Below are positions 42,220 to 52,103 of a DNA stretch of 60,620 bases, piece by piece. Position 1 is the first letter of the stretch; each line of letters starts with the position of its first letter. The stretch comes from Acidobacteriota bacterium. Lineage in GTDB: Bacteria; Acidobacteriota; Vicinamibacteria; Vicinamibacterales; JAHECP01. The translations under genes were made by a program, and so were the position numbers. Location: assembly GCA_024641665.1 (NCBI GenBank), contig JAHECP010000014.1, forward strand, positions 1 to 60,620, in the 5' to 3' direction. The notes beneath the pieces are model-generated. The model saw only the letters and a list, made by a program, of their open reading frames with translations, did not search any database and was not told the DNA's origin.

Positions 42220-45048
42220 GTGCTGAAGCGCACCTTCGACCTCGTCGGCGCCGCTCTTGGGCTCGTGGTGTCGGCGCCGCTCTTCCTGCTCGCAGCCTTG
42301 ATGGTGGTTCTTGAGGACGGCCGGCCGGTGTTCTTCCGGCAGGTCCGCGTCGGCCGCGAGGCGCGGCTCTTCCATATGTGGAAGTTCCGCACGATGGTAC
42401 CAGACGCCGAGCGCCGCGGGCGCCAGTTGACCGTGGGCGAGGACCCGCGCATCACCCAGGTCGGACGCTGGCTGCGGCGGACGAAGATCGACGAGCTCCC
42501 CCAGCTCGTCAATGTGCTCGCGGGCCACATGAGCTTCACTGGTCCCCGGCCCGAGGTCCCGCACTACGTGCGGCTCTACAACGAGAGGCAGCGCCGCGTG
42601 CTGGAGCTCATGCCTGGCATTACCGACCCGGCGTCGCTCGCCTACTTCGACGAGAACGAGCTGCTCGGCGGCGTGGCAGACCCCGAGGCGTACTACGTCA
42701 AGAAGATCATGCCGGCCAAGATCCGGTTGAACCTGGAATACGCCGCCGGCGCTAACTTTGCGCGGGACCTCGTAGTCATTGCCATGACGATCAAGCAGTT
42801 CGCTCTCCGCCTGGTGACGGAACTCCCCGAACTTCCAGCGCTGCCCTCGCGATACCGCCGCATCGTGGTCGCCCTGATCCAGCTGGGGCTCGTCGCGCTG
42901 TCGAGCTACACCGCCATGTGGCTCCGTTTCGACGGCGCCATTCCCGCCAGGGACTTCAGGGTGTGGCTGAACGCGCTGTGGTGGCTGCTGGCCATCAGGG
43001 GTCTCACTTTCGCGTGGTTCCGGCTGTACCAGGGGCTGTGGCGCTACGCTAGCCTCTGGGACCTCCGTAACATCGTTGCGGCGGTCAGCCTCAGCTCCGT
43101 CGCGCACTACCTGCTGATCCACCGCGTATTCGGGTGGACATCATATCCTCGATCAGTCTTCTTCATCGATGCGGGCCTGCTCGTGCTGCTCATGGGCGGC
43201 GTGCGGATGGTGCGCCGCACCATCGGCGAGCTGCGCCACGAGCACCACGGACGCCGGGTCCTCGTCTACGGCGCCGGCGACGCGGGCCAGATGATCGTGC
43301 ACGACATGCGGACCCGCGCGGGACACTCGTATGTGCCGCTCGGCTTCGTGGACGACGACCCGGGTAAGATCGGACTGCGGATCCACGGCGTGCCCGTGCT
43401 CGGGACGGGCACCAGCCTGCCCAGGATCATGGCGAAGGAACGCCCGGAGGAGGTGCTCGTGGCCATTCCCCGGGCGGACCCGGCCACCTTCCGGCGTGTC
43501 GTCCGTTCCCTCGACCGCTACAACGTCCCAATCAAGACGCTGCCCAACCTCCGGGAGATCCTCGACAACCGGGTGGAGCTCAACAAGATTCGGAACCTGT
43601 CACTCGAAGACCTCCTGTCGCGGCGGCCTGTCGGCCTGGACCAGGAGGCCCTGCGAGTCTTCTTGAAGGGTCGCCGCGTCATGGTCACCGGTGCTGGCGG
43701 ATCCATTGGCTCGGAGCTCTGCCGTCAGGTGGCGGCGCTCGGCGCCGCCCGCCTGGTCATGCTCGATCATGCCGAGAACGGCCTGTACGCCGTCGCTAAC
43801 GAGCTCGCTGACCGGGGCTACAGGACGGCCGTGCGCTCGGTGATAGCGGACGTCACCGACGCCCCCCGCATGGAGCAGGTCATGCGCCAGCACCGCCCGG
43901 AAATCGTGTTCCACGCCGCGGCGCACAAACACGTGCCCCTCATGGAGGAGAACCCCTGCGAGGCGGTGAAGAACAACGTCACGGGCACGCGGACCGTGGC
44001 CGAGACCGCGGAGCGATGCAACGTGGATCGGTTCGTTTTCATCTCGACGGACAAGGCTGTGAACCCGACCAGCGTGATGGGCGCGACGAAGCGGGTGGTC
44101 GAGCTGTTGCTGCAGACGCAGGGCGCGGGGAGTGGAACCACCTTCGTGACGGTGCGCTTCGGCAACGTGCTGTCCTCGAGCGGCAGCGTGGTGCCGCGGT
44201 TCCTCGAGCAGATCAAGGCCGGCGGGCCGGTGACGGTCACGCATCCCGACATGCGCCGCTTCTTCATGCTGACGCGCGAGGCCGTGCAACTCGTGCTGCA
44301 CGCCGCGGCGGAAGGTGAGAACGGCTGCTTGTACGTCCTCGAGATGGGCAACCAGGTGAAGCTCGTGGACCTCGCCCGCGACCTGATCCGCCTGGCGGGG
44401 TTCGTGCCGGAAGCGGAGATTCCCATCACGTTCGTCGGCCTGCGGCCCGGGGAGAAGCTCTACGAGGAGCTGTTCGGCGAGGACGAAGTCGCGGCCATCT
44501 CGCCCATGGAGGACATCATGGCCGCACGCGCCACTCAGCTGCCGCCTCGCGACGTCCTGGTCCGAGACGTGGCACGCCTCGAGTCGGTGGCACGGACCGA
44601 CGACGCCGATGCGGTGCTCGAGCAGCTGGGCACGATCGTTCCGGCTTACGGGCGGCGGAAGGAGCAGCCCGTCGAAGCCGCGGCACCGTCGGTGATGGAC
44701 CTGCACCACTTGCATGTCCCTGAACCGGCGCCACCGATGCTCCCGGAACAGGGGCAGCACTGCCCGATGTGCGGCTCGTCCGACGTGCACCGCTCGCGCA
44801 CGAGGTCACGCTCCGAGGACGTGCGCAAGTCGCTGTCGCTAAAACGACCGTACCGCTGTCACGCCTGCAGCTGGCGTGGCTGGCTGGTGCCGATGGACCA
44901 CGACCACGAGGCCGCGGGCGGCTTCCCCGTGCCGGCCGACGCGGTGCTCGACGCGACGCCGGACCTCGAGGCGCTGGACGACATGGTGAGTGTGGGCGCC
45001 ACCCCTCCGAGACGTCCGTTCGCACCACGCGACGTGAAGGTACCGTGA
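42220..45048 (+). CDS. Fusion: initiating phosphoglycosyl transferase + WbpM/PglF-type dehydratase + zinc ribbon
   Basis: The 942-residue protein combines three parts. Residues 1-190 are a monotopic phosphoglycosyl transferase of the PglC type (FFRQVRVGREARLFHMWKFR; catalytic KIDELPQL with Asp91-Glu92; GPRPE). Residues about 205-800 are a membrane-bound 4,6-dehydratase: four membrane helices, a first Rossmann motif YGAGDAGQ at 349, GAGGSIGSEL at 491 and TDKAVNPTSVMGATKR near 610, with the Met typical of WbpM/FlaA1. A zinc ribbon with CPMCGSSD (848) and CHAC (about 880) ends it. It would make the 4-keto sugar and start the repeat unit on undecaprenyl phosphate. Confidence 0.9.
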   Translation: MLKRTFDLVGAALGLVVSAPLFLLAALMVVLEDGRPVFFRQVRVGREARLFHMWKFRTMVPDAERRGRQLTVGEDPRITQVGRWLRRTKIDELPQLVNVLAGHMSFTGPRPEVPHYVRLYNERQRRVLELMPGITDPASLAYFDENELLGGVADPEAYYVKKIMPAKIRLNLEYAAGANFARDLVVIAMTIKQFALRLVTELPELPALPSRYRRIVVALIQLGLVALSSYTAMWLRFDGAIPARDFRVWLNALWWLLAIRGLTFAWFRLYQGLWRYASLWDLRNIVAAVSLSSVAHYLLIHRVFGWTSYPRSVFFIDAGLLVLLMGGVRMVRRTIGELRHEHHGRRVLVYGAGDAGQMIVHDMRTRAGHSYVPLGFVDDDPGKIGLRIHGVPVLGTGTSLPRIMAKERPEEVLVAIPRADPATFRRVVRSLDRYNVPIKTLPNLREILDNRVELNKIRNLSLEDLLSRRPVGLDQEALRVFLKGRRVMVTGAGGSIGSELCRQVAALGAARLVMLDHAENGLYAVANELADRGYRTAVRSVIADVTDAPRMEQVMRQHRPEIVFHAAAHKHVPLMEENPCEAVKNNVTGTRTVAETAERCNVDRFVFISTDKAVNPTSVMGATKRVVELLLQTQGAGSGTTFVTVRFGNVLSSSGSVVPRFLEQIKAGGPVTVTHPDMRRFFMLTREAVQLVLHAAAEGENGCLYVLEMGNQVKLVDLARDLIRLAGFVPEAEIPITFVGLRPGEKLYEELFGEDEVAAISPMEDIMAARATQLPPRDVLVRDVARLESVARTDDADAVLEQLGTIVPAYGRRKEQPVEAAAPSVMDLHHLHVPEPAPPMLPEQGQHCPMCGSSDVHRSRTRSRSEDVRKSLSLKRPYRCHACSWRGWLVPMDHDHEAAGGFPVPADAVLDATPDLEALDDMVSVGATPPRRPFAPRDVKVP

Positions 45049-46466
45049 GCCTGTGGCTTGCGATCGCGGCCGTCGCATGGGGCGCGCTGGCCTTCGGCGC
45101 GGTCTACGAGTGGGCCTGGTGGCCGCTTCTGGCTTTCTGCGCGGCTGCCGGTGCGCTGGGCCTGATCCGAAGCCGCGGCCAACGAGACCGCCTGCCGGTC
45201 GTACTGCTTGGGGCGTTCGGCGTCGTCGGCCTGGCCGTCGCCCTCCAACTCGTTCCGCTGCCCGCCTCGGTTCTCCGCGCGATCAGCCCCGCCACCGACG
45301 CCTTCCTCCTCCAGCACAACGTCCCCTACGCCGCGCTGGCGCCTTCGGGCGCCGCCCGCCACGCGCTCTCCCTCTTCCCGACCGACACCGTCCACACCTT
45401 GGCCCTGTTCGTTGGGCTCTCCCTGTTGCTCGCCGGTCTCGCGGTTTCCCTTCGCGCGCCCACGGTCCGCCGGCTCGCGGCGAGCGTGATCGCGCTCGCG
45501 GTGCTCATGGCACTGATCGCGATCGTACAGAAGGCTACGGTGACGACCGGAAAGGTGTACGGATTCTGGACGCCCGAGGAGCGCGGCGACCTGTTCGGAC
45601 CGTTCGTCAACAAGAACCACTTCGCGGGCTGGATGGTCATGGCGCTGCCGCTCGCCGTCGGACTGGTGTGTGCCGGCATCGCCAGGGGCATGCGCGGCGT
45701 GAAGCCCGAGTGGCGCGAACGTATCCTGTGGCTGTCGTCGCCCGCTGCCAGCGCGATCGTCCTCACGGCCTTCGCCACCTTGATCATGGGCCTGTCGCTC
45801 GTGATGAGCCTGTCGCGGTCCGGCATCACGGCGTTCGCGGCGTCGCTCCTGCTCGCGGGCTGGGCGGTGACCAGGCGCCAAGCGGGCGCGTCGCGGCGTC
45901 GCGCCGCCACGGCCTATATCGCGCTCGTGTTCATTGTGGCGGTGGGCTGGGCGGGCGTCGACACAGTGGCGCGACGCTTCGCTGCCGCCTCGTGGAACGA
46001 CATGGGGCGGCGGCTCGGCGCCTGGGAGGACACGATCCGGATCGCGCGGGATTTCCCGCTGACGGGCGTCGGCCTCAACGCCTACGGCGAGGCGATGCTC
46101 GGCTATCAGACGACAGATCTGGAACAGCACTTCGCGCAGGCGCACGACGACTACCTGCAGCTTGCCGCCGAGGGAGGACTGCTCGTCGGCATCCCGGTCA
46201 TCATCGCCGTGTTTCTCTTCGTCCGCGAGATCCGCCGGCGCTTCAGAGAGGACGCGGACGACACGACCACCTATTGGCTTAGAATTGGGGCGGTCACGGG
46301 ACTCGTGGCGATCGCGCTGCAGGAGTGCGTGGAGTTCAGCTTGCAAATGCCGGGGAATGCTGTGCTGTTTACGGTGTTGGCGGCGATTGCGATTCACAAA
46401 CCAGCGGGAGGCCGGGCTGAAGCCCGGCACTACACCTTGAGGGGAATGAACGGAGAAACGCGTTGA
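45045..46466 (+). CDS. O-antigen ligase / polymerase (Wzy_C family)
   Basis: The 473-residue protein has about ten membrane segments and a periplasmic loop with the family signature FGPFVNKNHFAGWMVMALPL, followed by LSLVMSLSRSGI and PLTGVGLNAYGE. Members join polymers to acceptors or polymerise repeat units. GTG at 45045 overlaps the previous stop (GTGA). The last 25 codons read through a REP-like palindrome (GGCCGGGCTGAAGCCCGGC), so the native C-terminus has probably been replaced. Confidence 0.85.
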   Translation: MSLWLAIAAVAWGALAFGAVYEWAWWPLLAFCAAAGALGLIRSRGQRDRLPVVLLGAFGVVGLAVALQLVPLPASVLRAISPATDAFLLQHNVPYAALAPSGAARHALSLFPTDTVHTLALFVGLSLLLAGLAVSLRAPTVRRLAASVIALAVLMALIAIVQKATVTTGKVYGFWTPEERGDLFGPFVNKNHFAGWMVMALPLAVGLVCAGIARGMRGVKPEWRERILWLSSPAASAIVLTAFATLIMGLSLVMSLSRSGITAFAASLLLAGWAVTRRQAGASRRRAATAYIALVFIVAVGWAGVDTVARRFAAASWNDMGRRLGAWEDTIRIARDFPLTGVGLNAYGEAMLGYQTTDLEQHFAQAHDDYLQLAAEGGLLVGIPVIIAVFLFVREIRRRFREDADDTTTYWLRIGAVTGLVAIALQECVEFSLQMPGNAVLFTVLAAIAIHKPAGGRAEARHYTLRGMNGETR

Positions 46467-47818
46467 CGGTTCAGAAGGCATCGGGACAGAGAACGAGCGC
46501 ATCGACTGCGGAAGACCTACTCGGACGCATCCGCGGCATCGAAGCCACGGTCGGCATCATCGGCATGGGCTACGTCGGCCTCCCGCTGATGCTGGCGTTC
46601 GTCGAGCGCGGGTTCAAGGTGATCGGCTTTGACGTGGACGAGACCAAGATCCGCAAGCTGCGCGCGGGCGAGTCGTACATCAAGCACATCGCCGGAGGAC
46701 GCTTGCCGGCGGCGGTCTCGTCCGGGCGCTTCGAGGGGACGACAGACTTCGGGCGCCTGGGAGAAGCGGACGCGATCGTGATCTGCGTGCCGACGCCGCT
46801 CACGCCGCAGCGGCAGCCCGACATGACCTACGTCGAAGCTTCGGCGCGCCTGATCCGCGACACACTCCGCTCCGGCCAGCTCGTCATCCTCGAGTCCACC
46901 ACCTACCCGGGCACGACCGACGAGCTGGTGAAGAACATCCTCGAGGAGTCGGGCCTGAAGTGCGGCACGGACTTCTTCCTGGCCTTCTCGCCCGAACGCG
47001 AAGACCCGGGCAACAAGGACTTCGGCACGACCACGATCCCGAAGGTCGTGGGCGGCGTGGACGAGACGAGCGGCGACCTGGCCCAGGCGCTCTACGACCA
47101 GATCGTCGTGCGCTCGGTGCGCGTGTCGTCGGCGCGCGCCGCCGAGGCCGCCAAGCTCACGGAGAACATCTTCCGCGCGGTCAACATCGCGCTCGTCAAC
47201 GAGCTGAAGATCGTCTACGACCGCATGGGCATCGACATCTGGGAGGTGCTCGACGCGGCCGCCACCAAGCCGTTCGGGTTCATGCGGTTCAACCCGGGGC
47301 CGGGCTGGGGCGGACACTGCATCCCGCTCGACCCGTTCTACCTGTCGTGGAAGGCGCGCGAATACGGCGTCGCGCCCCGCTTCATCGAGCTCGCCGGCGA
47401 CGTCAACGTCGAGATGCCCGACTACGTCGTCGGCAAGCTCCAGGACGCGCTGAACGAACGCGGGCGCGCCGTGAAGGGCAGCCGCGTGCTGGTGCTGGGC
47501 CTGGCCTACAAGAAAGACATCGACGACCCGCGCGAAAGCCCGGCCTTCGAGCTGATCGAACGGCTGCTGCAGCTCGGCGCCGAGGTGTCGTACCACGACC
47601 CGCACATCCCCACGGCGCCGCACATGCGCTCGTGGCCTCACCTGCCGCCGATGACATCAAAGCCGCTCACCGCCGCTGTTCTCGCCCAACAGGACGCGGT
47701 GCTCATCGTCACGGACCACTCGGGCGTGAACTACGACCTCGTCCTGCGCACGGCCCCGCTCGTCGTGGACACGCGCGGGGTGTACCGGGGGCGGGATGGG
47801 AAGGTCGTAAAGGCCTGA
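46463..47818 (+). CDS. Nucleotide-sugar 6-dehydrogenase, WbpA/TviB-like, copy 1 (intact)
   Basis: The 451-residue enzyme has an NAD-binding GIIGMGYVGLPL (about 31-42), STTYPGTTDEL, and the catalytic nucleophile in GGHCIPLDP (Cys286). The C-terminal domain contains LGLAYKKDIDDPRESPAFEL. It oxidises C6 of UDP-GlcNAc, UDP-GalNAc or a related sugar to the uronate; the sequence resembles WbpA more than UDP-glucose dehydrogenase. TTG at 46463 overlaps the ligase stop (TTGA), so this is the operon copy. Its DNA is repeated almost unchanged at 48964, 52104, 54549 and 56247. Confidence 0.9.
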   Translation: MTVQKASGQRTSASTAEDLLGRIRGIEATVGIIGMGYVGLPLMLAFVERGFKVIGFDVDETKIRKLRAGESYIKHIAGGRLPAAVSSGRFEGTTDFGRLGEADAIVICVPTPLTPQRQPDMTYVEASARLIRDTLRSGQLVILESTTYPGTTDELVKNILEESGLKCGTDFFLAFSPEREDPGNKDFGTTTIPKVVGGVDETSGDLAQALYDQIVVRSVRVSSARAAEAAKLTENIFRAVNIALVNELKIVYDRMGIDIWEVLDAAATKPFGFMRFNPGPGWGGHCIPLDPFYLSWKAREYGVAPRFIELAGDVNVEMPDYVVGKLQDALNERGRAVKGSRVLVLGLAYKKDIDDPRESPAFELIERLLQLGAEVSYHDPHIPTAPHMRSWPHLPPMTSKPLTAAVLAQQDAVLIVTDHSGVNYDLVLRTAPLVVDTRGVYRGRDGKVVKA

Positions 47819-47821
47819 GCA

Positions 47822-47905
47822 CCGACAGTGCCTGGTGTTTGGTGCACCAGGCACGAAGCACGCACCACGCACCAAGCACCAAGCACGAGGCACCAGGCAC
47901 GATCT
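47822..47905. repeat. GCACCAA-type heptamer array with inverted ends
   Basis: GTGCCTGGTGTTTGGTGC is followed by its complement within GCACCAGGCACG. Then come the heptamers AAGCACG, CACCACG, CACCAAG, CACCAAG, CACGAGG and CACCAGG. It probably terminates the exopolysaccharide transcript. Confidence 0.75.
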
Positions 47906-47912
47906 CGAGCTC

Positions 47913-47955
47913 TTGACTCTCCCGCCGGACGATGCCATCGTCGTCGGACGACGGG
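47913..47955 (+). promoter_or_regulatory. Promoter-like region with GACGATG palindrome, shared by coiled-coil A genes
   Basis: TTGACT, then GACGATG-C-CATCGTC (a perfect 7-bp inverted repeat), precede coiled-coil gene A1. The same block stands before A2 at 56667-56705, and a shortened one lies at 53169. No good -10 hexamer is visible. Confidence 0.45.
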
Positions 47956-48074
47956 ATGGTAGAAAGCGCCGGGTCGCCTCGGGTGGAACGTAGCAATAGC
48001 TGCCCCGGCGCTCCTGTAAACCATTGAAGACACGACGCGGCGCTGCGGCACGGTTCGTGCTTTTCTGGGTCACC

Positions 48075-48536
48075 ATGACGAACGACGACGCCAAGCGGTT
48101 GAAGGAGATCATCCAGGCCGAGACGCGACCTCTGCGCGAGCTGATCGAGGCGAACCAGACCGAGACGCGCGCGGAGTTCGTAGCCGTGCGCACCGAGATG
48201 GCCGGCGGCCTCGCAGCCGTGCGCACCGAGATGGCCGGCGGCCTCACGGCCGTGCGCGAGGACCTGCGCGGCGAGATGACCGCCGGGTTCGGGGAGATGC
48301 GGCGGCACTTCGAGGTGCTGACCGAGGACCTGCGCGGCGGCATCAAGCTCCTTGCCGAAGGGCACGCGGCGCTGGGCGAGAAGATCGACTCGGTCGATCG
48401 CAAAGTCACGAGGGTCGACGGACGGGTCGAGGCCCTCGATCTTCGCGTCATGTGGCTGCAGGATCGGACAACGGCGCTCGAAGCCGGTCAACGCGCCGTC
48501 GCGGCGGCCGTCCGGGAGTTGATGGGGCAGAAGTAG
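48075..48536 (+). CDS. Coiled-coil protein, family A, copy 1
   Basis: The 153-residue protein is almost entirely helical. It begins MTNDDAKRLKEIIQAETRPL and contains 11-residue repeats (VRTEMAGGLAA, VRTEMAGGLTA, then variants), then a second coil (KIDSVDRKVTRVDGRVEALD), and ends VRELMGQK. No catalytic motif or membrane segment is seen. The nearest paralogue lies at 56829 and differs in repeat number. The function is unknown; an oligomeric scaffold is the simplest guess. It sits directly after nucleotide-sugar dehydrogenase copy 1. Confidence 0.7.
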   Translation: MTNDDAKRLKEIIQAETRPLRELIEANQTETRAEFVAVRTEMAGGLAAVRTEMAGGLTAVREDLRGEMTAGFGEMRRHFEVLTEDLRGGIKLLAEGHAALGEKIDSVDRKVTRVDGRVEALDLRVMWLQDRTTALEAGQRAVAAAVRELMGQK

Positions 48537-48570
48537 GAGGCGGCGGCGAGGGTCGGTGACGGCGCAGGAT

Positions 48571-48654
48571 ATGACCAACGACGACGTGAACGCGCGGCTC
48601 GATCGGCTCGAGACCCTCATGAAGGCGCTGGCCGAACAAGAGCAACTTCGTAGT
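48571..48654 (+). pseudogene. Coiled-coil family B, truncated N-terminal fragment
   Basis: MTNDDVNARLDRLETLMKA matches the start of the full-length family B gene at 57402. Homology stops after about 25 codons, where the oppositely oriented antitoxin begins. Insertion of that cassette probably cut the gene. Confidence 0.65.
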
Positions 48655-48851
48655 CAGGCACGGGAACGCTGCGGCCGAGGGGCCAGCCTCGCTGCTACGG
48701 ACGCCAACGATTCACGCGGCTCCCCGCGCCGCGACTCCACCAGGGCGCGGTCGTAGAAGTCCTCCCACAGATCGCGCCGCGCCTTGAGATCGATGACCAC
48801 CGCCGTCGGTTCACCGCGGTCGTCCACAACGTACCGCACACCTTTGATCAT
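48654..48851 (-). CDS. Orphan antitoxin-like protein (Phd/YefM-like)
   Basis: The 65-residue protein MIKGVRYVVDDRGEPTAVVI continues DLKARRDLWEDFYDRALVESRRGEP. This resembles the N-terminal DNA-binding part and helical tail of Phd/YefM-type or similar small antitoxins. GGAG precedes the ATG, and TATAAT lies at 48878-48883 on the same strand, so it has its own promoter and a short leader. No toxin gene follows downstream, where family B remnant and coiled-coil A DNA lie instead. It may be a relic or act in trans. Confidence 0.6.
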   Translation of the reverse strand: MIKGVRYVVDDRGEPTAVVIDLKARRDLWEDFYDRALVESRRGEPRESLASVAARLAPRPQRSRA

Positions 48852-48963
48852 GGCCGGTCTCCGAAGGGTGCAGCATGATTATACTGCTTAGCGGTGGATC
48901 TGCCGAGTGACACGCCCAGTTGCTCGGCCATCTCGGTCGGGGAGCAACGGACTGGAGTATCGA

Positions 48964-50289
<1,326 letters not shown>

Positions 50290-50320
50290 GGGCAAGGCCG
50301 GCGCCACGCACGAAGCGCGA

Positions 50321-50352
50321 GCGGGGGACGGATCCCCCGCTCGTCGTGTTTC
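50321..50352 (+). terminator. Terminator-like hairpin after dehydrogenase copy 2
   Basis: GCGGGGG, ACGGAT, CCCCCGC is followed by TCGTCGTGTTTCT. The T tract is weak. The downstream string TTTCTGAGTGGCGCG recurs after copy 3, so the terminator was duplicated with the gene. Confidence 0.55.
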
Positions 50353-50530
50353 TGAGTGGCGCGGGCTCCGGGCCCAAGGCTCACGGCTTACGGGACCCCG
50401 CCCTTCGGCAAGCCTGTCGGACGCGCTGCCGCAGGCGCGGTCGGCGGGAAGAGCGGACAGGCGCGTTGAGCCGTTCTCGCCTGCGCACGGGGTGGGCCGG
50501 CAGTTCGAAATCGCCTACAATGGCGACACG

Positions 50531-50872
50531 ATGACCGGCGGACCCTCGACCTTTCCAGCGTTGACGCCCGAGCTGCTCGACGTCGTGGTGCGGCGCATCC
50601 TCGCCGTGGGCTCGCCACGCCGCATCGTGCTCTTCGGATCCCGCGCCCGCGGCGACGCTCGTCCGGACAGCGATCTCGATCTGCTCATCATCGAGGACTC
50701 GGACCTCCCCCGGTACCGTCGTCCGCCTCGATACCTGCGGGCGCTCGTCGGCGTGTTTCCCGCCAAGGACATCGTGGTCTGGACGCCGGCCGAAGTGACC
50801 GCCTGGCGCGACGTGCCGAACGCCTTCATCACGTCGGCGCTCCGGGAGGGGCGGACGCTCTATGAGCGATAA
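50531..50872 (+). CDS. MNT-type nucleotidyltransferase (HEPN/MNT antitoxin), MNT1
   Basis: The 113-residue protein has FGSRARGDARPDSDLDLLI, a perfect GSx10DxD minimal nucleotidyltransferase motif, and a C-terminal IVVWTPAEVTAWRDVPNAF. In HEPN/MNT pairs this protein inactivates the HEPN RNase toxin by adding AMP to a tyrosine. Here the partner frame overlaps the 3' end (ATG at 50862) but stops after 35 codons. A TACAAT box lies nine bases before the ATG, so the transcript may be nearly leaderless. A fragment of the same gene lies at 56527-56671. Confidence 0.85.
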   Translation: MTGGPSTFPALTPELLDVVVRRILAVGSPRRIVLFGSRARGDARPDSDLDLLIIEDSDLPRYRRPPRYLRALVGVFPAKDIVVWTPAEVTAWRDVPNAFITSALREGRTLYER

Positions 50873-50969
50873 GCGCGCCCACGCACTCGCCTGGCTCACC
50901 AAGGCCGGGAGCGATCGTCTGGCTGCACGGCGCCTGCTCGAGGCGGGCGCTGCGCTGAGAATAGCGTGA
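50862..50969 (+). pseudogene. Truncated HEPN-domain toxin partner of MNT1
   Basis: MSDKRAHALAWLTKAGSDRL continues AARRLLEAGAA, matching the first helix of HEPN toxins, then ends at TGA 50967-50969. The catalytic Rx4H region is missing. Family B coiled-coil DNA begins within 35 bp, so a recombination deleted the rest. Confidence 0.7.
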
Positions 50970-51001
50970 TCCCGCACTGAGGGCTCCGCCACGAGATCCG
51001 T

Positions 51002-51240
51002 GTGATAGCCGAAGGCCACGACGTGCTGAGAGCAGACGTCGGCGAGCTCGAGGGCGGAGTGTCGCGCCTCGAGGCCGGGCAAGAGCGGCTGGAGATCCGC
51101 CAGTCAGCCGTCGAGTTCAGACAGACCCGTGTGGAGGACGGGCTCGCCCAGGTGGTGGAACACCAGGACCGCCTGGAAGGGCGCCAGTCGGCGCTCGAAG
51201 ACCATCAGGTCGAGCTGACGACCGAAGTGCGGCTGCTCAG
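51002..51240 (+). pseudogene. Coiled-coil family B, N-terminally truncated copy
   Basis: VIAEGHDVLRADVGELEGG to HQVELTTEVRLL matches residues about 40-97 of the intact gene at 57402. The 5' part is eroded and the 3' end runs into unrelated sequence (SFLRKAVRSSARQIAI) next to the TumA stop. Confidence 0.65.
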
Positions 51241-51273
51241 TTTCTTGCGGAAGGCTGTTCGATCTTCGGCGCG

Positions 51274-51624
51274 TCAGATCGCGATCTTGGTTTCGATGGC
51301 ATCGTAGTCGGCGCGCACGCCACCCCCCGTGGCATCGAGAAGCCCGGCTGCCGTCAGGGCCTGCACATCCGCGTGCACGTTGCTGTAGTCACGCCCCAGC
51401 GCCATCGCCAGGGCGCGAACGCTGGTGACCTTGTGCCGTCGGACGTAGCGCAGGAGCTCCATCCGCTTGGCCGTCAGGACGCGGGCCAGTACATCCCAGC
51501 TCTCGAACGCCAGGTGACGCTCGCGAAAAGACTCACCGCGCTCGGCGCGGTGCCACGCATCCACGAACCGGCGCGTAGCCTCGTCTTCGATCGCGCCACC
51601 GACCGTGATTTTCACGTCGCTCAT
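51274..51624 (-). CDS. HTH antitoxin, TumA-like
   Basis: The 116-residue protein has a winged helix in its C-terminal half (MELLRYVRRHKVTSVRALAM; ALGRDYSNVHADVQALTAAG). The N-terminal half contains ERHLAFESWDVLARVLT, as in antitoxins paired with TumE. It should bind both the toxin and the operator upstream of the pair. Its ATG overlaps the toxin stop by 4 bp (ATGA), so the toxin is translated first. Confidence 0.82.
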   Translation of the reverse strand: MSDVKITVGGAIEDEATRRFVDAWHRAERGESFRERHLAFESWDVLARVLTAKRMELLRYVRRHKVTSVRALAMALGRDYSNVHADVQALTAAGLLDATGGGVRADYDAIETKIAI

Positions 51625-51908
51625 GTCCCACCTCGCAGCGCCCGCACATCGGACCAGAAATCGACCATCAATCGCTCGACATCGCTGAACGTGTACGGGG
51701 TCTCGACACCCTTGAAATGCCGGTGATCTCCTTTGCCACGCTCGTTGTCGTACCCGACCTCACGGACACCGGGACGGCCATAGAACAGCGAGTACTTGAG
51801 GCGGTGGGTTGACGGTGGAACCGGCGATGGAACGCGCCAAAGCACCATTTCCACGATCGCACCGTCGTCATAATCGATGCGCTGGTAGAAGAGCTGTTCG
51901 GCCTCCAC
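51621..51908 (-). CDS. TumE-family toxin
   Basis: The 95-residue protein matches the TumE (DUF6516) family: IVEMVLWRVPSPVPPSTHRL, GYDNERGKGDHRH and PYTFSDVERLMVDFWSDVR. TumE is the toxin of a type II pair; its biochemical target is not firmly established to my knowledge. GTG at 51908 (MEAEQLFYQRIDYDD) is chosen because the operator-promoter lies just upstream. A longer frame reaching back through the operator and dehydrogenase copy 3 is spurious. Confidence 0.82.
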   Translation of the reverse strand: MEAEQLFYQRIDYDDGAIVEMVLWRVPSPVPPSTHRLKYSLFYGRPGVREVGYDNERGKGDHRHFKGVETPYTFSDVERLMVDFWSDVRALRGGT

Positions 51909-51920
51909 GTCGATCGTATA

Positions 51921-51937
51921 ATGGCATACAATGCCAT
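51921..51937. promoter_or_regulatory. Operator of the TumE/TumA operon
   Basis: ATGGCAT-ACA-ATGCCAT is a perfect 7-bp inverted repeat, 12 bp upstream of the TumE start. It lies against TATAC/TATAAT sequence and is well placed for autorepression. Confidence 0.65.
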
Positions 51938-51979
51938 ATGGTGTCGATGGCCATACCAACCACTGATGGCTGGAGGTCC

Positions 51980-52076
51980 GGATCTGCTCGGGACGACGCG
52001 CGTGGACCTCGTCATGGTCCCGGGAGCCGACCGCGCCAGTTGCCCGACTACAATAGCGACACGATGACCGGCGATC
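51980..52076 (+). pseudogene. Relics of two MNT genes
   Basis: GATCTGCTCGGGACGACGCG to about 52031 encodes LLGTTRVDLVMVPGAD, matching MNT2 (53659) in its middle. CTACAATAGCGACACGATGACC (about 52048-52069) then matches the promoter and start of MNT1 (50520-50535). Two different gene fragments are joined here. Confidence 0.65.
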
Positions 52077-52103
52077 GATGACGGCTGGAATCAACGAGAA
52101 GCG

